A stretch of 64,000 bases of DNA from Diplonema japonicum. Its lineage: Eukaryota; Euglenozoa; Diplonemea; Diplonemida; Diplonemidae. A program made the translations under genes and the position numbers. A model generated the notes under the pieces. It ran no database searches, had not been told where the DNA came from, and saw only the letters and a program-made list of their open reading frames with translations. The number at the start of each line of letters is the position of its first letter. Within the stretch, counting starts at the first letter, position 1. Where the stretch lies: positions 620,001 to 684,000 of the forward strand of contig OZ025651.1 in assembly GCA_964019335.1 (NCBI GenBank), given 5' to 3'. Of the stretch, positions 8,947 through 18,295 are shown in pieces.

Positions 8947-9966
8947 TCAGTTGTACTTGTAAACAATGAGGTACATAGGGTAAGCGTTGTCAGGACCCAC
9001 TACGCGCATTGTGCTGTTGTGGAGCTTCACGTCCTTCTGCGCAACAGCGCAAACAAATAGATGTGTGTAACCATGACGGTCCTTATAGGCAAACCCTGCA
9101 TCGGAGTACGCCGCGTTGTAGGCGAACCACGTCCCGAAGTTTTCGCCACCGGAAACACACTTGTTGACTAGAAAGCCCTTTTCGATAATATTCTGTTCAT
9201 TGGCATCAGTGCGACACCCGTGGAACATTAGTGTTTCGGGGGAGCCCACTGTTTCTGCGGCGTATGCATCGTAGACTTTCTTGTTCTGCACTCTTTCCAC
9301 AGACTTCACATCCAAAGACCTTTTGCCATGGAAGTTACCGAACAGTGTAGCTAGCAGTGGCATTAGCGCTTCATCCTTCTCAACGTCCGAAACGGTGACA
9401 AGTCTGCTCTCGGTTCTCCAATAAGCAGGGTACTTATATTGCACCTTAGGACGCCCCATCCACTCCGGGATGTATGGCGGGCGAATACTTCCTGGGTTGG
9501 TACGTCGCACCGGTGGTGGTGGGGGAGGTCGCTTTTCAACCGTAAAGTTGTTTTTCTGCATCATGAACGCCTTGTAAGCCGCGTGACCCTCCTTGTGTGA
9601 CTCGTACAGATACCCCTCCGGATATTGGTTGCTGCAATCGGGGCACTGTATCATCGCAGGCTCAACAAGGGCGGGGCGCACCATCAACTTTTTAATCACC
9701 GCTTTTGCTTCGTCAGATGCCTCCATCCCACACCCACAGCATTCATCGTCGGGAATCTCTGTCTCGTTTTCACAGAAAGTGCATTCCCACTTCGGAGCCG
9801 GTGGCTTGTCTTGTTCGCCTGCAGCGATCTTACCCGAGCTCTCCGATGCAACTGTGTCCTCGAGAGGTGCGGTAGAAGAAACAGGTGCGGTGTTAAATCT
9901 CCCACAACACATGCACGCAATGGCAGTGAGTTCGTTTTCCGTGCCACATGGAGCACAATTCCACAT
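8947..9966 (-). CDS. PARP-like ADP-ribosyltransferase domain with RanBP2-type zinc fingers
   Basis: 339-aa protein. Two RanBP2-type zinc fingers open it (WNCAPCGTENELTAIACMCC and WECTFCENETEIPDDECCGC). A CPDC-type C/H finger comes next, then a Pro-rich linker. The C-terminal domain matches PARP folds: LMFHGCRTDANEQNIIEKGF, GTWFAYNAAYSDAGFAY and AYPMYLIVYK. Aligned by eye to tankyrase-type PARPs, the catalytic His is kept, but the usual Tyr of YFA is Trp and the usual Glu position reads Thr. That suggests mono-ADP-ribosylation or loss of activity. ATG 9966 follows CATCAAACAG by 9 nt. Zinc fingers may target RNA or ubiquitin. The domain call is firm, the activity is not. Confidence 0.85.
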   Translation of the reverse strand: MWNCAPCGTENELTAIACMCCGRFNTAPVSSTAPLEDTVASESSGKIAAGEQDKPPAPKWECTFCENETEIPDDECCGCGMEASDEAKAVIKKLMVRPALVEPAMIQCPDCSNQYPEGYLYESHKEGHAAYKAFMMQKNNFTVEKRPPPPPPVRRTNPGSIRPPYIPEWMGRPKVQYKYPAYWRTESRLVTVSDVEKDEALMPLLATLFGNFHGKRSLDVKSVERVQNKKVYDAYAAETVGSPETLMFHGCRTDANEQNIIEKGFLVNKCVSGGENFGTWFAYNAAYSDAGFAYKDRHGYTHLFVCAVAQKDVKLHNSTMRVVGPDNAYPMYLIVYKYN

Positions 9967-10055
9967 TGGTTGTACCTGTTTGATGAATTATAGGATTGCT
10001 TTTATGTACAACAAAAGGTCAGCTAGAGAGACATTAGACAGAAGGAAGCCGATGG

Positions 10056-12827
10056 TCAGTACACCGATAAGTCAGGGGGGAGACTGTCGATCTCCGCGAC
10101 AACAGCAGATGCTAAGATCCTTTGAGACAAACCGTGCCTCAAACACTTCACGAAGAGTTGCCGCACTGTTGCTGGCACTTCAGGCGGGAGATCTGTTGCT
10201 GTGTCCCCCTCTTTCACTTCGAGCACGACGTCTGTGATGAGTTCGACTACAGCCACAGCAAGGGAGTAAACATCTGACTTCATGTACACCTTCGATTGAA
10301 ACTTCGTCTCTGGGGGTGCGTAGGCTTCTGTGCATGTCTGCCCCGCAAGTGCCTTGCTGCTAGTAGTCCGTGTAGCCAGCCCGAAGTCTGTCAACAGCAC
10401 CCTCGTTATCCGCTTCGCACTGCAATCCAGTAGAATATTGTGCGGCTTGATGTCCCTGTGGACGTACTTTAGCTTCTCATGGAACACCACCAGCGCCTCT
10501 GCCACACGTCGCATGATGAACAACGACTCCTTCACAGGCATCTTGTTGTCATCGTGAATGAACCTCATTGAGTTTGCTGTGTGTGGGAGTACTTCCATTA
10601 AAATAAGCCCAGTGTCCCCACACACAGCAGCACCCGCAAACCTCGGGAAGAGCTTTGGGCTTAAGGATTCCGAAAAGTTCAAGAGAATGCTCACCTCCTT
10701 AAGCAGTTGCTTGTCATCGCCCGTACATGTCTTCAATGCGTACTTCTTGCCGTGCAGCAACACCTCTTTTACGGAAGAACACCCACCCTCCCCAATGGGC
10801 CCAAGAGTCCGCACTCCGTACGCACCAACACTGGTGGCTGCCCTGCCGTGCTGCACCTCGATGTCTGACACCTTCGTCAGCAAGTGTCCCGCCTCCAAGG
10901 GAGAACACACTTCTACCTTGTATTCGCACATGTGCTTGTGCGTTGAGGACTTGCTACCCTCCGGGACACTGACATGGTTTGAGTCATCTATTGTATTCGG
11001 TAAACACACGAACACGTTACATTCCTTATCTACTTTGCACTGGATGCCCACTTCCTTCGTCAAGTACTTGAACAGCAGAGCCTTTTCCCGTACAGTAGCG
11101 TTGCCAACAGCGGTGAATGCACCGATGTGGCATTTTTTCTTCTTCTTAGAATCATCCTTCATATACCTTGGACCACTACCTCCCAAGAATGAATTCACCA
11201 TTACAGAAAGGCTAATTACTCTAGTGAGTACATCAACAGAACTTAGCAAGCGCGTGTCATTCACGAGCTGCTCCAGCACTGCGTCCTCAGCACTATCGTA
11301 AGTGACATCAGGCACTGTGTCTACATGCCCGTGTGACATCACGGTGAAGTACCCGAACAGCAGTGTCTCATCAAAGGCAGGCACACGCCGTGGCACCTTT
11401 CTATACCGGGGAATATCCAGCTCTGTTTGCTCCGCCTGGCGCTTCTCGCACTGCTTCATCGGCTTGGGCGTAAATGATACTGTCGGAGCCAAAGTAGGGG
11501 AAGTTGGAGAGGGGACGGGGTTCGGTGTAGGTGCAAGTGATACAGGTGCGGATATGGGAGCTAGTGCAGGTGCTGGCCTACGCACACGTGCAGGTGCCGG
11601 TGTAGGTACAGGTGTAGGTGTAGGTGCAGGTGTAGGTGTGGGTACAGGTACAGTTGGTGCAGATGTAGGCGGTTCCATGCTTAACTGAGACTCGATCAAG
11701 TTTATCTTAGGGCGCGCTTTCTTATCAGGGGTTCCTAGAGACTCTGGACTAAGGGATGATGCTGTCAAGATGAAAACCATATGATCGACTTGAAGAGTCA
11801 ATTTAGGTTCTTTCAGCGCCTTCCGCACAGCGGGGATAGCAAAGAAAGTGACCGTGAAGGTGATGTTGCCATCTATAGTTCGCCGTGTCGAGATGTCGAA
11901 GACCGCACCCTTGCGCTCTGCTTGGGCACGAACCTTCTTGCTGCACTCGTTTTGAAGGCGATCAGGAATGATCTTATCGGGGGTGTAGAGTAGCTGCTTA
12001 CTTTTGTCGCTCTTTGGTAGCATATCAAAGAGTGGCTTACGTTTCTCGCTTGGCTCGCTCATTCGAGAATACTGAACGGCCTTCAGGTTGCCAATAAGAC
12101 TGGGGTCCATCACCGAGCGCATCTTAGTCGTCTGAGAACCTGTCACGTGTGAACGCAGAGGGAGGCCCCCCGAGACGCACATCTGGGTAAGGGTCTGCAC
12201 ATCAGTATCAAATACAAAATCATCGGTGATCTCGTAATGGGTGTCGCCAAGGTCGAAGTCTAAGACCCTCGTTGATTCTTTTTCCTCTATCCGAATAGCT
12301 TGCAAGGGCCGCTTGTCTCCATTAACCGAAAGGAACGAGCCGCTGGGTGAAATATCCACACGCAAGGGGACTATCCTTTGCCCTACTCTATGGAATAGAT
12401 ACGTAAGTTCAGCAGTCTCCAAAGTGAGTAGTATCTTCCCCATTGGCTTGCGGCTACCCTCACCAAAAGCAAATATACTCCCATATTGTAGGACGGTTTC
12501 TTTATCTGTCATCTGAATCCACTCGTTCGTATCAGGCCGACTGCAGTAACACGTGATGCCTCCAAGACTCACTCCGGTCAGTTCTTTCTCCATGACACCA
12601 AGCCTAATCACAGCAGAGTTTGGGGCTTTAAAACCGGTTGGTACCACACTCCACATCCACTTTATGCCCCGCCACTTCTCCCTGTACACCCATGCTTCGG
12701 TCTCTTCGCCGCAATACAGGTATAGAGTCCCCTCTCTGATGGGGATGTCCTTTATCTGGCTGCTGCGGATGCGCAGACGTGCATCCCTCGGAATCATAAC
12801 CCCTGTGATGGAATGGCTTGTGCCCAT
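10056..12827 (-). CDS. Protein kinase with C-terminal catalytic domain and possible EDR1/CTR1-like region
   Basis: 923-aa Ser/Thr-type kinase. The N-terminal ~370 residues are beta-rich and unrecognised. A low-complexity Pro/Ala/Thr-Pro stretch follows (PTPTPAPTPTPVPTP). A segment around residues 500-650 (EDAVLEQLVNDTRLLSSVD, REKALLFKYLTKEVGIQC) recalls the EDR1 region of plant CTR1-like kinases, a weak match. The kinase domain is complete: GEGGCSSV glycine loop, YALK lysine, HRDIKPHN catalytic loop, TDFGLA and YAPPE. ATG 12827 is used because the longer frame starts with TTG. The upstream gene's TAG stop at 12,850-12,848 sits at the end of CTTTCTTTGTAG and may also be this gene's SL acceptor AG. 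Confidence 0.85.
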   Translation of the reverse strand: MGTSHSITGVMIPRDARLRIRSSQIKDIPIREGTLYLYCGEETEAWVYREKWRGIKWMWSVVPTGFKAPNSAVIRLGVMEKELTGVSLGGITCYCSRPDTNEWIQMTDKETVLQYGSIFAFGEGSRKPMGKILLTLETAELTYLFHRVGQRIVPLRVDISPSGSFLSVNGDKRPLQAIRIEEKESTRVLDFDLGDTHYEITDDFVFDTDVQTLTQMCVSGGLPLRSHVTGSQTTKMRSVMDPSLIGNLKAVQYSRMSEPSEKRKPLFDMLPKSDKSKQLLYTPDKIIPDRLQNECSKKVRAQAERKGAVFDISTRRTIDGNITFTVTFFAIPAVRKALKEPKLTLQVDHMVFILTASSLSPESLGTPDKKARPKINLIESQLSMEPPTSAPTVPVPTPTPAPTPTPVPTPAPARVRRPAPALAPISAPVSLAPTPNPVPSPTSPTLAPTVSFTPKPMKQCEKRQAEQTELDIPRYRKVPRRVPAFDETLLFGYFTVMSHGHVDTVPDVTYDSAEDAVLEQLVNDTRLLSSVDVLTRVISLSVMVNSFLGGSGPRYMKDDSKKKKKCHIGAFTAVGNATVREKALLFKYLTKEVGIQCKVDKECNVFVCLPNTIDDSNHVSVPEGSKSSTHKHMCEYKVEVCSPLEAGHLLTKVSDIEVQHGRAATSVGAYGVRTLGPIGEGGCSSVKEVLLHGKKYALKTCTGDDKQLLKEVSILLNFSESLSPKLFPRFAGAAVCGDTGLILMEVLPHTANSMRFIHDDNKMPVKESLFIMRRVAEALVVFHEKLKYVHRDIKPHNILLDCSAKRITRVLLTDFGLATRTTSSKALAGQTCTEAYAPPETKFQSKVYMKSDVYSLAVAVVELITDVVLEVKEGDTATDLPPEVPATVRQLFVKCLRHGLSQRILASAVVAEIDSLPPDLSVY

Positions 12828-12847
12828 CAACAATGGACTTAATACAA

Positions 12848-13477
12848 CTACAAAGAAAGTGTGGGGGATACCCCTGCTGAGCGTGAACAGGGACCGAGTA
12901 GAGATGGGGACCCAGGGGACATGGACTGGAAGGCGTCTAGTTGGCTTTGTAAGGACGTCCGCTGTGTCTTAGATACATGTAGCTGCTCCGTGAGACGATC
13001 CGCAATTTTTGTCTTTTTTGAAAGCAGTTTTTGGAGTTCTTCCACACGACCTTCCAGCTCATGAACGTTGCTTGCCTTATGTTTTGCTTCTTTCAGTTTT
13101 TTCTCCAGTATTTCAATAATAGCGTGCATTTTCTCTTCTTTCTCAATACTCTTCCGTCTGATGGCTTCGTGGTGTGCCCGTTGAAGTTTTATATGATCTC
13201 GCAACTTCGCACCCCCTGCGTCGCCCACCAGGCTGTCCACTTGCCGCAAATGCTGCGTCGTCAGCTCATCGATCATCAGCAAATGCTCTCCCAGTTTCTC
13301 CTCTAATCTAGGTTCCATCAGCTTCCCTTCCAGCTCGGCTTCTTTCTTAAGCTGTCGCAGCAGGTCTCCGTCCCTTGGGGGTGAGACGGTGCCCTCTCGT
13401 ATGCACCAAGCGGTAGGTGGTGACTCGAATACTTGCAGTTTCTTCCGCTCTTTTCTGATGCCTTTACGAGGCTGCAT
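12848..13477 (-). CDS. Coiled-coil protein, 209 aa
   Basis: Not recognised as a named family. The N terminus is basic. Residues 40-180 form heptad-rich coiled coil (LEEKLGEHLLMIDELTTQHL, LEKKLKEAKHKASNVHELEG, RVEELQKLLSKKTKIADRL). The Ser/Pro-rich tail ends SPTLSL. No membrane or signal segments. ATG 13477 lies downstream of TTTTCTTTTTGTAG, a good SL acceptor about 30 nt away. The gene ends only 20 nt before the kinase start, so both could share an RNA processing site. A cytoskeletal or flagellar role is possible but is only inference. Confidence 0.72.
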   Translation of the reverse strand: MQPRKGIRKERKKLQVFESPPTAWCIREGTVSPPRDGDLLRQLKKEAELEGKLMEPRLEEKLGEHLLMIDELTTQHLRQVDSLVGDAGGAKLRDHIKLQRAHHEAIRRKSIEKEEKMHAIIEILEKKLKEAKHKASNVHELEGRVEELQKLLSKKTKIADRLTEQLHVSKTQRTSLQSQLDAFQSMSPGSPSLLGPCSRSAGVSPTLSL

Positions 13478-14542
13478 GAGTGTCTGAAGGGCTCGTTTGC
13501 TCTACAAAAAGAAAATAAAAAACAAGAACAAAAACCCAAGTGTAATGGGACACTACTCTACTACGTGTAAAAAAGGGCGACAATTAAACATGAGAGAGTG
13601 TTCCCGCATGGTCAGATGCCCTGCCCTGGCCACAACTGCTGGTTGCATTTTAGTTTGTAGAATTTTTGATACAGCTCGTGTGCTTCGCCTCCACTTTTTG
13701 CTTGGATCGACTGGAACATCTTTTTACACCTTTCTCGATTACTTCCTTTATGCTGTGTTTGAGCTAGCTTCAGTGTACCTGTGGCATGTCATGCAGATGA
13801 ATAGGACATACCCAGTGGTGCTGCCATGATGTCGTTGCCTGCGGCATCCATCTTGTGTAGACTGGGTGGATGAATGTGGAACAAATTAATGAATGGACAA
13901 CACGTGTCAAGACCCTAATTGAGTGGACAAGGAAAGACGAGAGTGGGGGGGGGGGGGGGGGGGGGTGCCGAGTCCTGTGCGCAGAACCGCCAAACAAAAT
14001 GGGAACAAGCAAACGCATTGCGTTCCCAAGCCCCGACGGGACCCCTTGATAGAAGGAACAAAATACCAAATCTAAAAAAAAGGGAGGACGTCATAAACCT
14101 TTTCGCGAGAAGAAAAAGGGGGGGAATCAGATTGTTAACTGTTTAGTACTAAAAAAGAATAACTCCCATATCTCTATCCCGTCTGGTCAATCCTGGACTT
14201 TGCTCTAGGGGGCTACCCATCCGAAGGAGGAATTGGGTTTCGAGAAAAGCTTTTTTTATTCCCCTTACACTCGTGGCAGGTTTCTTGAGATTTCTATGAT
14301 GAAAGCATTTTCCCTCAAGAACCCATTAGGTTCAATCCTATGAGGTGTTAGACGTTAAGGTCGGATGACACCCCGTCCCCTCCACTTCAAAGAATCGATT
14401 ATCTCCGACAGGAGGTTTATGACGCCTTCCCGAAAAAAAAAGAGAGAAAAGTAGATAACAGCAATGGCCTAGAGCAAAGATCGCACGCTCACACTGAGCA
14501 GTTGAAATGACACACGGATAGAGACAATGCCAGTACCTTTGG
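13478..14542. other. Intergenic stretch, no gene recognised
   Basis: About 1 kb between two minus-strand genes. It contains a long G tract at about 13,947-13,966 and short A/T runs. Open frames here are short and lack coding character. A weak T-arm-like GGTTCAATCC at about 14,330 has no matching tRNA arms. Confidence 0.6.
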
Positions 14543-14971
14543 TCACCTGAGTTCATCTTTGATGATTTTACCAACTATCCGGACGTTCTTGTCAGTGAGA
14601 ACGGATGATGACCTGACTACGAGATGGTAAAGGCCTGCTGCGCTGACCTCCATCGCTGCTTCAAAGGGCGATGATGTCTTCCAGCCTTTCTTAGAGAGTT
14701 CGTTCTGAGGCATGAACCTTGTGCCGAAGAGTGTTGTGAGAGATTCGTCAAATAACTTTTTGTCGTGCATGTCAAGCCACGAGATTTCGACCGTTCGCCC
14801 CTTGTCATCTTTTGCATACAAGCGCACCTTCACCTTTGACTTGTACTGGATGGGCACCTCCAGAGTTACTGGTGTCACAATATCCACTGTTTGGATCTCG
14901 CTCCTTGCAATGTGCTTCAGAAGCCCCCCACCTTCGCCATTCTCGCCATCCCCGGAGAAGCAGCAACCCAT
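14543..14971 (-). CDS. Small N-terminally lipidated protein (MGCCFS), unknown family
   Basis: 142-aa protein beginning MGCCFSGD. Gly2 followed by Cys3-Cys4 is a classic dual N-myristoylation/palmitoylation signal, used by flagellar and plasma-membrane proteins in euglenozoans. A Gly/Glu linker follows, then a compact beta-rich domain of about 110 residues (VTLEVPIQYKSKVKVRLYAK, GLYHLVVRSSSVLTDKNVRI) that I do not recognise. No transmembrane segment. The ATG follows a T/C tract ending TATCGAGTAG about 30 nt upstream. Membrane attachment is inferred from the N-terminal residues; function unknown. Confidence 0.75.
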   Translation of the reverse strand: MGCCFSGDGENGEGGGLLKHIARSEIQTVDIVTPVTLEVPIQYKSKVKVRLYAKDDKGRTVEISWLDMHDKKLFDESLTTLFGTRFMPQNELSKKGWKTSSPFEAAMEVSAAGLYHLVVRSSSVLTDKNVRIVGKIIKDELR

Positions 14972-17813
14972 GACGTGTATTTAAGTTAAGTGCTCTTTCC
15001 TACTCGATACAGTTCGTGGAGATTGCAAGAAGAAGAAAAGGTAAGAAATAACAATGCAATAAAAAAAAATCCAAAAAAAAAAAGGAGTGGCACAATCTTT
15101 TTTCTTTTTAAAAAAGCTTTTTCATCTCTTCTTCTTGGTTTCTTTTTTTCTTTTTTTTTTTTTTTTCCTTTAGCTATCTCTCTTCGCGCGGAATGGAAAA
15201 CAAAAAACAAAAAAGTGGGGGACGGGGGAGACAAATAAAAAATTCTTCGAAGGATAAAAAAAAGGGGGGGGGGACCAAAGCTAAAGGAGGGATGCGGCGA
15301 CTGGGGATCTTGTGGGAGTGAAACAATGAAGAAAACAAAAAAAGCTAATTCAGAGAGGGGTACCGCCCCCTTCCCCTCTCTTTTTCTAAGGCGTTTTCAA
15401 GTCTGTGTATTGTGAAAAGAATGAAAAAAAATGGGGGGGAGGGGGGGACGAGGCACACAAGCCTCCCCTCCAAGCCCTTCCTTGGCACCCACGCATCTGC
15501 CTACCTTTGTATCCGTGGTAGCCTAGACTTTTGTAAGACGCCAGGTGACATCTCGGCGGTGGTAGGCAAGGGGTAAGGCGACAGGAAAAGAGGGAACCAG
15601 AAAAGAAAGAGGGGGGGAAAAGAAAAACAAGCAGGTGGTTTGGGCCAGACTCACATAACAATTTTTCTTCAGAACAGTGGACAAGATGCCACAGCATAGA
15701 AGGAACAAGCTTGGGGAAGAAGAAATGAGGAAAAAGGTATTACGTAAGATATGGGGAGAATGGAAATAAAAAAAGGGGTGAGGGGGAGCAGTGGTGACAG
15801 CACGCACAAATGTTGCTTCACTCCCCCTGTCCGGGTGTCTCTTTGTTTTTATAGGGGGCCCTTCTACCCACTGACACTGGTTTTCTCTATCCTTCTCCTT
15901 TTTTCCCCATTTTTTTTTTTTTTTTTTTTTTACTTGAGTGCAATACGGCAAAGCGAATGTAGTACTTTCTTTGAAGCAAAGGCTAAGATCTTCAAGGAAT
16001 GAGTGTTCTTTTTTTTCTTCTCCTTTTTCTTTTTTCCATCCCACCCGTCTTTATTTCTAGGCGTGGTGCAGAAGGGTCAAGAAATACAACAGGCTGCAGT
16101 GTCCCTCGTTTCAATTTTTTTTGTACAGAGAACTATGGAACAAAAGAGGGAAAACAACAAGAAAAAAACAGGAGAGAAAAAAATAGAAGATAAAGGAATG
16201 AAGAAAGCGAAGAAGGAAAAAAAAATTCACTATGATAGGAACGAAGTGGTTAGCAACGGCCCGCAAAAAAAGAAAGAGTGAGCATCCCCCCCCCCCCCCC
16301 CCCCCCGCCTCTCCCTTTCTTTTTTACACTATGCAAAGCTAACTTTTTTATAGCATTTTTTTAAATTGTAAAGTAGTCATCTGTCATTACCCCACACAGG
16401 CGCACACACAAAATTTCCTCTTTCTCTCTCTCCCCCTTTACCCCTTCTGTCAAGATGATGGAGGGATCGTAAAGGGCTAAAATAACTAGGGGGAGTTTCC
16501 CCCTCTTCCTGTTCTTGTTGCTTCCTTTCTGCTTCCCTCATATCCACCGCCACCAGGTTGGGTATCGCCCTGTGCATTGCTGTCAAGCCTCTAGTCTGAA
16601 AGGCATGTTAGGAAGAAGTCATGTACTAATTGCTTCTTCAACTTGAAAAGAAAAAAAGAGGGGGAAAACACCCCTTTCCGGTGCTCTTTCCTTTTTTCTT
16701 TTTTTCCCCTTTCGCATCCTTAGGTTATCAAAAGAAGTGGGAAGGGTTTAAGGGTAGGAGGTAAAAAGAATGGAGGGGAACATGAAAAGTGAAAAAAAGA
16801 TTAGGGGGTCAATACTATGTAGATGAGAACCACCTGGCAAAAAAGGAAAAGATTGGGGAAATGATGTAAAGAAAAGGAAGGGAGAAATAAGGGGAACCAC
16901 CACATTTTTTTTTGTTCTTTCTTTTTTCTTCTCTCCCCAGTCATCTTCCTGCCAATGAAAAAATTTATGGGGGGGGAATAAAAAGGGGAATAAGTTTACA
17001 AAAGAATCCCCTGCTGCCCAGTACCCAGTGCGCAACAAAGTCACAGGCGCGACCAGCTACGGGGGGGGGAGGGGGGTGCCCTTTGTTCAGAAGAAGAAGA
17101 AAAGGTCATGTCATTGTCGCTGGTTTCTTGTTCATTTTTGCTTTTCCAAAAGAATTTTTAGAATACTCCGAAGAAAAAAATAAAAGAAAAATAAAAAGAA
17201 AGGGAAAAGGGAAAGAAACCTGCATATCCTCTAAATTCCAACCCACGATAGCTACTTGGATAGGCCAGCAACCTTTTACTTTGCAAGAATTGCAATAAAA
17301 GGCAGTTTCACTTTTTTAAAATAGGGGGGGGGGGGCACAGGAAAGGAGAGAAAAATCTTTTGTTGTTTGAGTTTTTCCTTCTCAATTCCTTATTTCCGAC
17401 TTCTTCTCTGCTTTCAAAAAAAAGGGGGGGGGGCTAACAACAACCAAGACTTGGTTCAGTTGCACTTTAAAAAGGGGGGGGACAAAAAAAGAGCACGCAG
17501 GTGTCACCTCTCACGATGCTGGCCTATCGACTTTAGTCAATACGAAGCAGCGGTCTGCCGACCTTGCCAAACAGACCAGAATCAGTTTTAGTACTACGTG
17601 AAGAGGCTCTTGGTGTTGCTTAGCGCCACTGACCGCTGTCTGCACATAACATAAAGGCCAAAGCAATGGCCTTCCGGCACCAGACGCTGCAAGGTAAGAA
17701 AACGAAACACAACACAAAGAAGACACCTGCTGCAGGTATCCCAAACTGCAACGGTGCAAAGAAATTGGAGAAGGGGATCTAGCGCACAAGGCCGCCGATA
17801 CTTCTTTGGTTCA
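14972..17813. other. Long low-complexity intergenic region
   Basis: About 2.8 kb dominated by A, T, G and C homopolymers and homopurine/homopyrimidine runs, for example a C tract at about 16,287-16,306 and G tracts near 15,265, 17,060 and 17,325. Frames mostly reflect poly-Lys, poly-Phe or poly-Pro translation. Apart from one weak small frame at 16,377-16,574 I see no gene. Confidence 0.6.
16377..16574 (-). CDS. Possible small protein, weak support
   Basis: A short frame starting MHRAIPNLVAVDMREAERKQ lies just downstream of CTAACATGCCTTTCAG, a good SL-acceptor-like signal. Its first 25 codons are more GC-rich than the surroundings and look coding. The rest is less convincing and may be read-through into noncoding DNA. 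No homology recognised. Confidence 0.25.
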   Translation of the reverse strand, partial: HRAIPNLVAVDMREAERKQQEQEEGETPPSYFSPLRSLHHLDRRGKGGERERGNFVCAPVWGNDR

Positions 17814-17871
17814 TCAAATAGACTGGACGTGCGACGCAGAGACAACCTGTGTCATGCCACCGTGCTGCTGC

Positions 17872-17918
<47 letters not shown>

Positions 17919-18260
17919 TTGCAGTATGTTGCTTGTTTGTTGCTAGATGCTCATACCTGCGTGACTTGAGCAAGAGTCTGCGGTGGCAATCCTGCAACAG
18001 GTGACATTGGTCCGGTCAATCCTGCGATAGTGCTTGGGGACTCCAAGGGCGGGGGGCCAGGAGAAATGTAGAGCGAGTGGGCCGGGATCCCTGGTGTTGC
18101 GGCAGGCTGTTGTCTGATCAAGAACTCGATGTGTTTCTGCTTCTCTTCTAGCTCCCTTCGCTGTGCTTCGATCTGAGCCTGCAGCTCGATGATGTGTGGA
18201 GGACTGTGCTGTGAGAGTGGAGATGGTTGCGCGTGGACCTGCTGTTGGTGGTGGTGCTGC

Positions 18261-18295
<35 letters not shown>

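Noticed and set aside
14325-14345. tRNA T-arm-like GGTTCAATCC
   Set aside because: Loop length is wrong and no D, anticodon or acceptor arms can be paired nearby.
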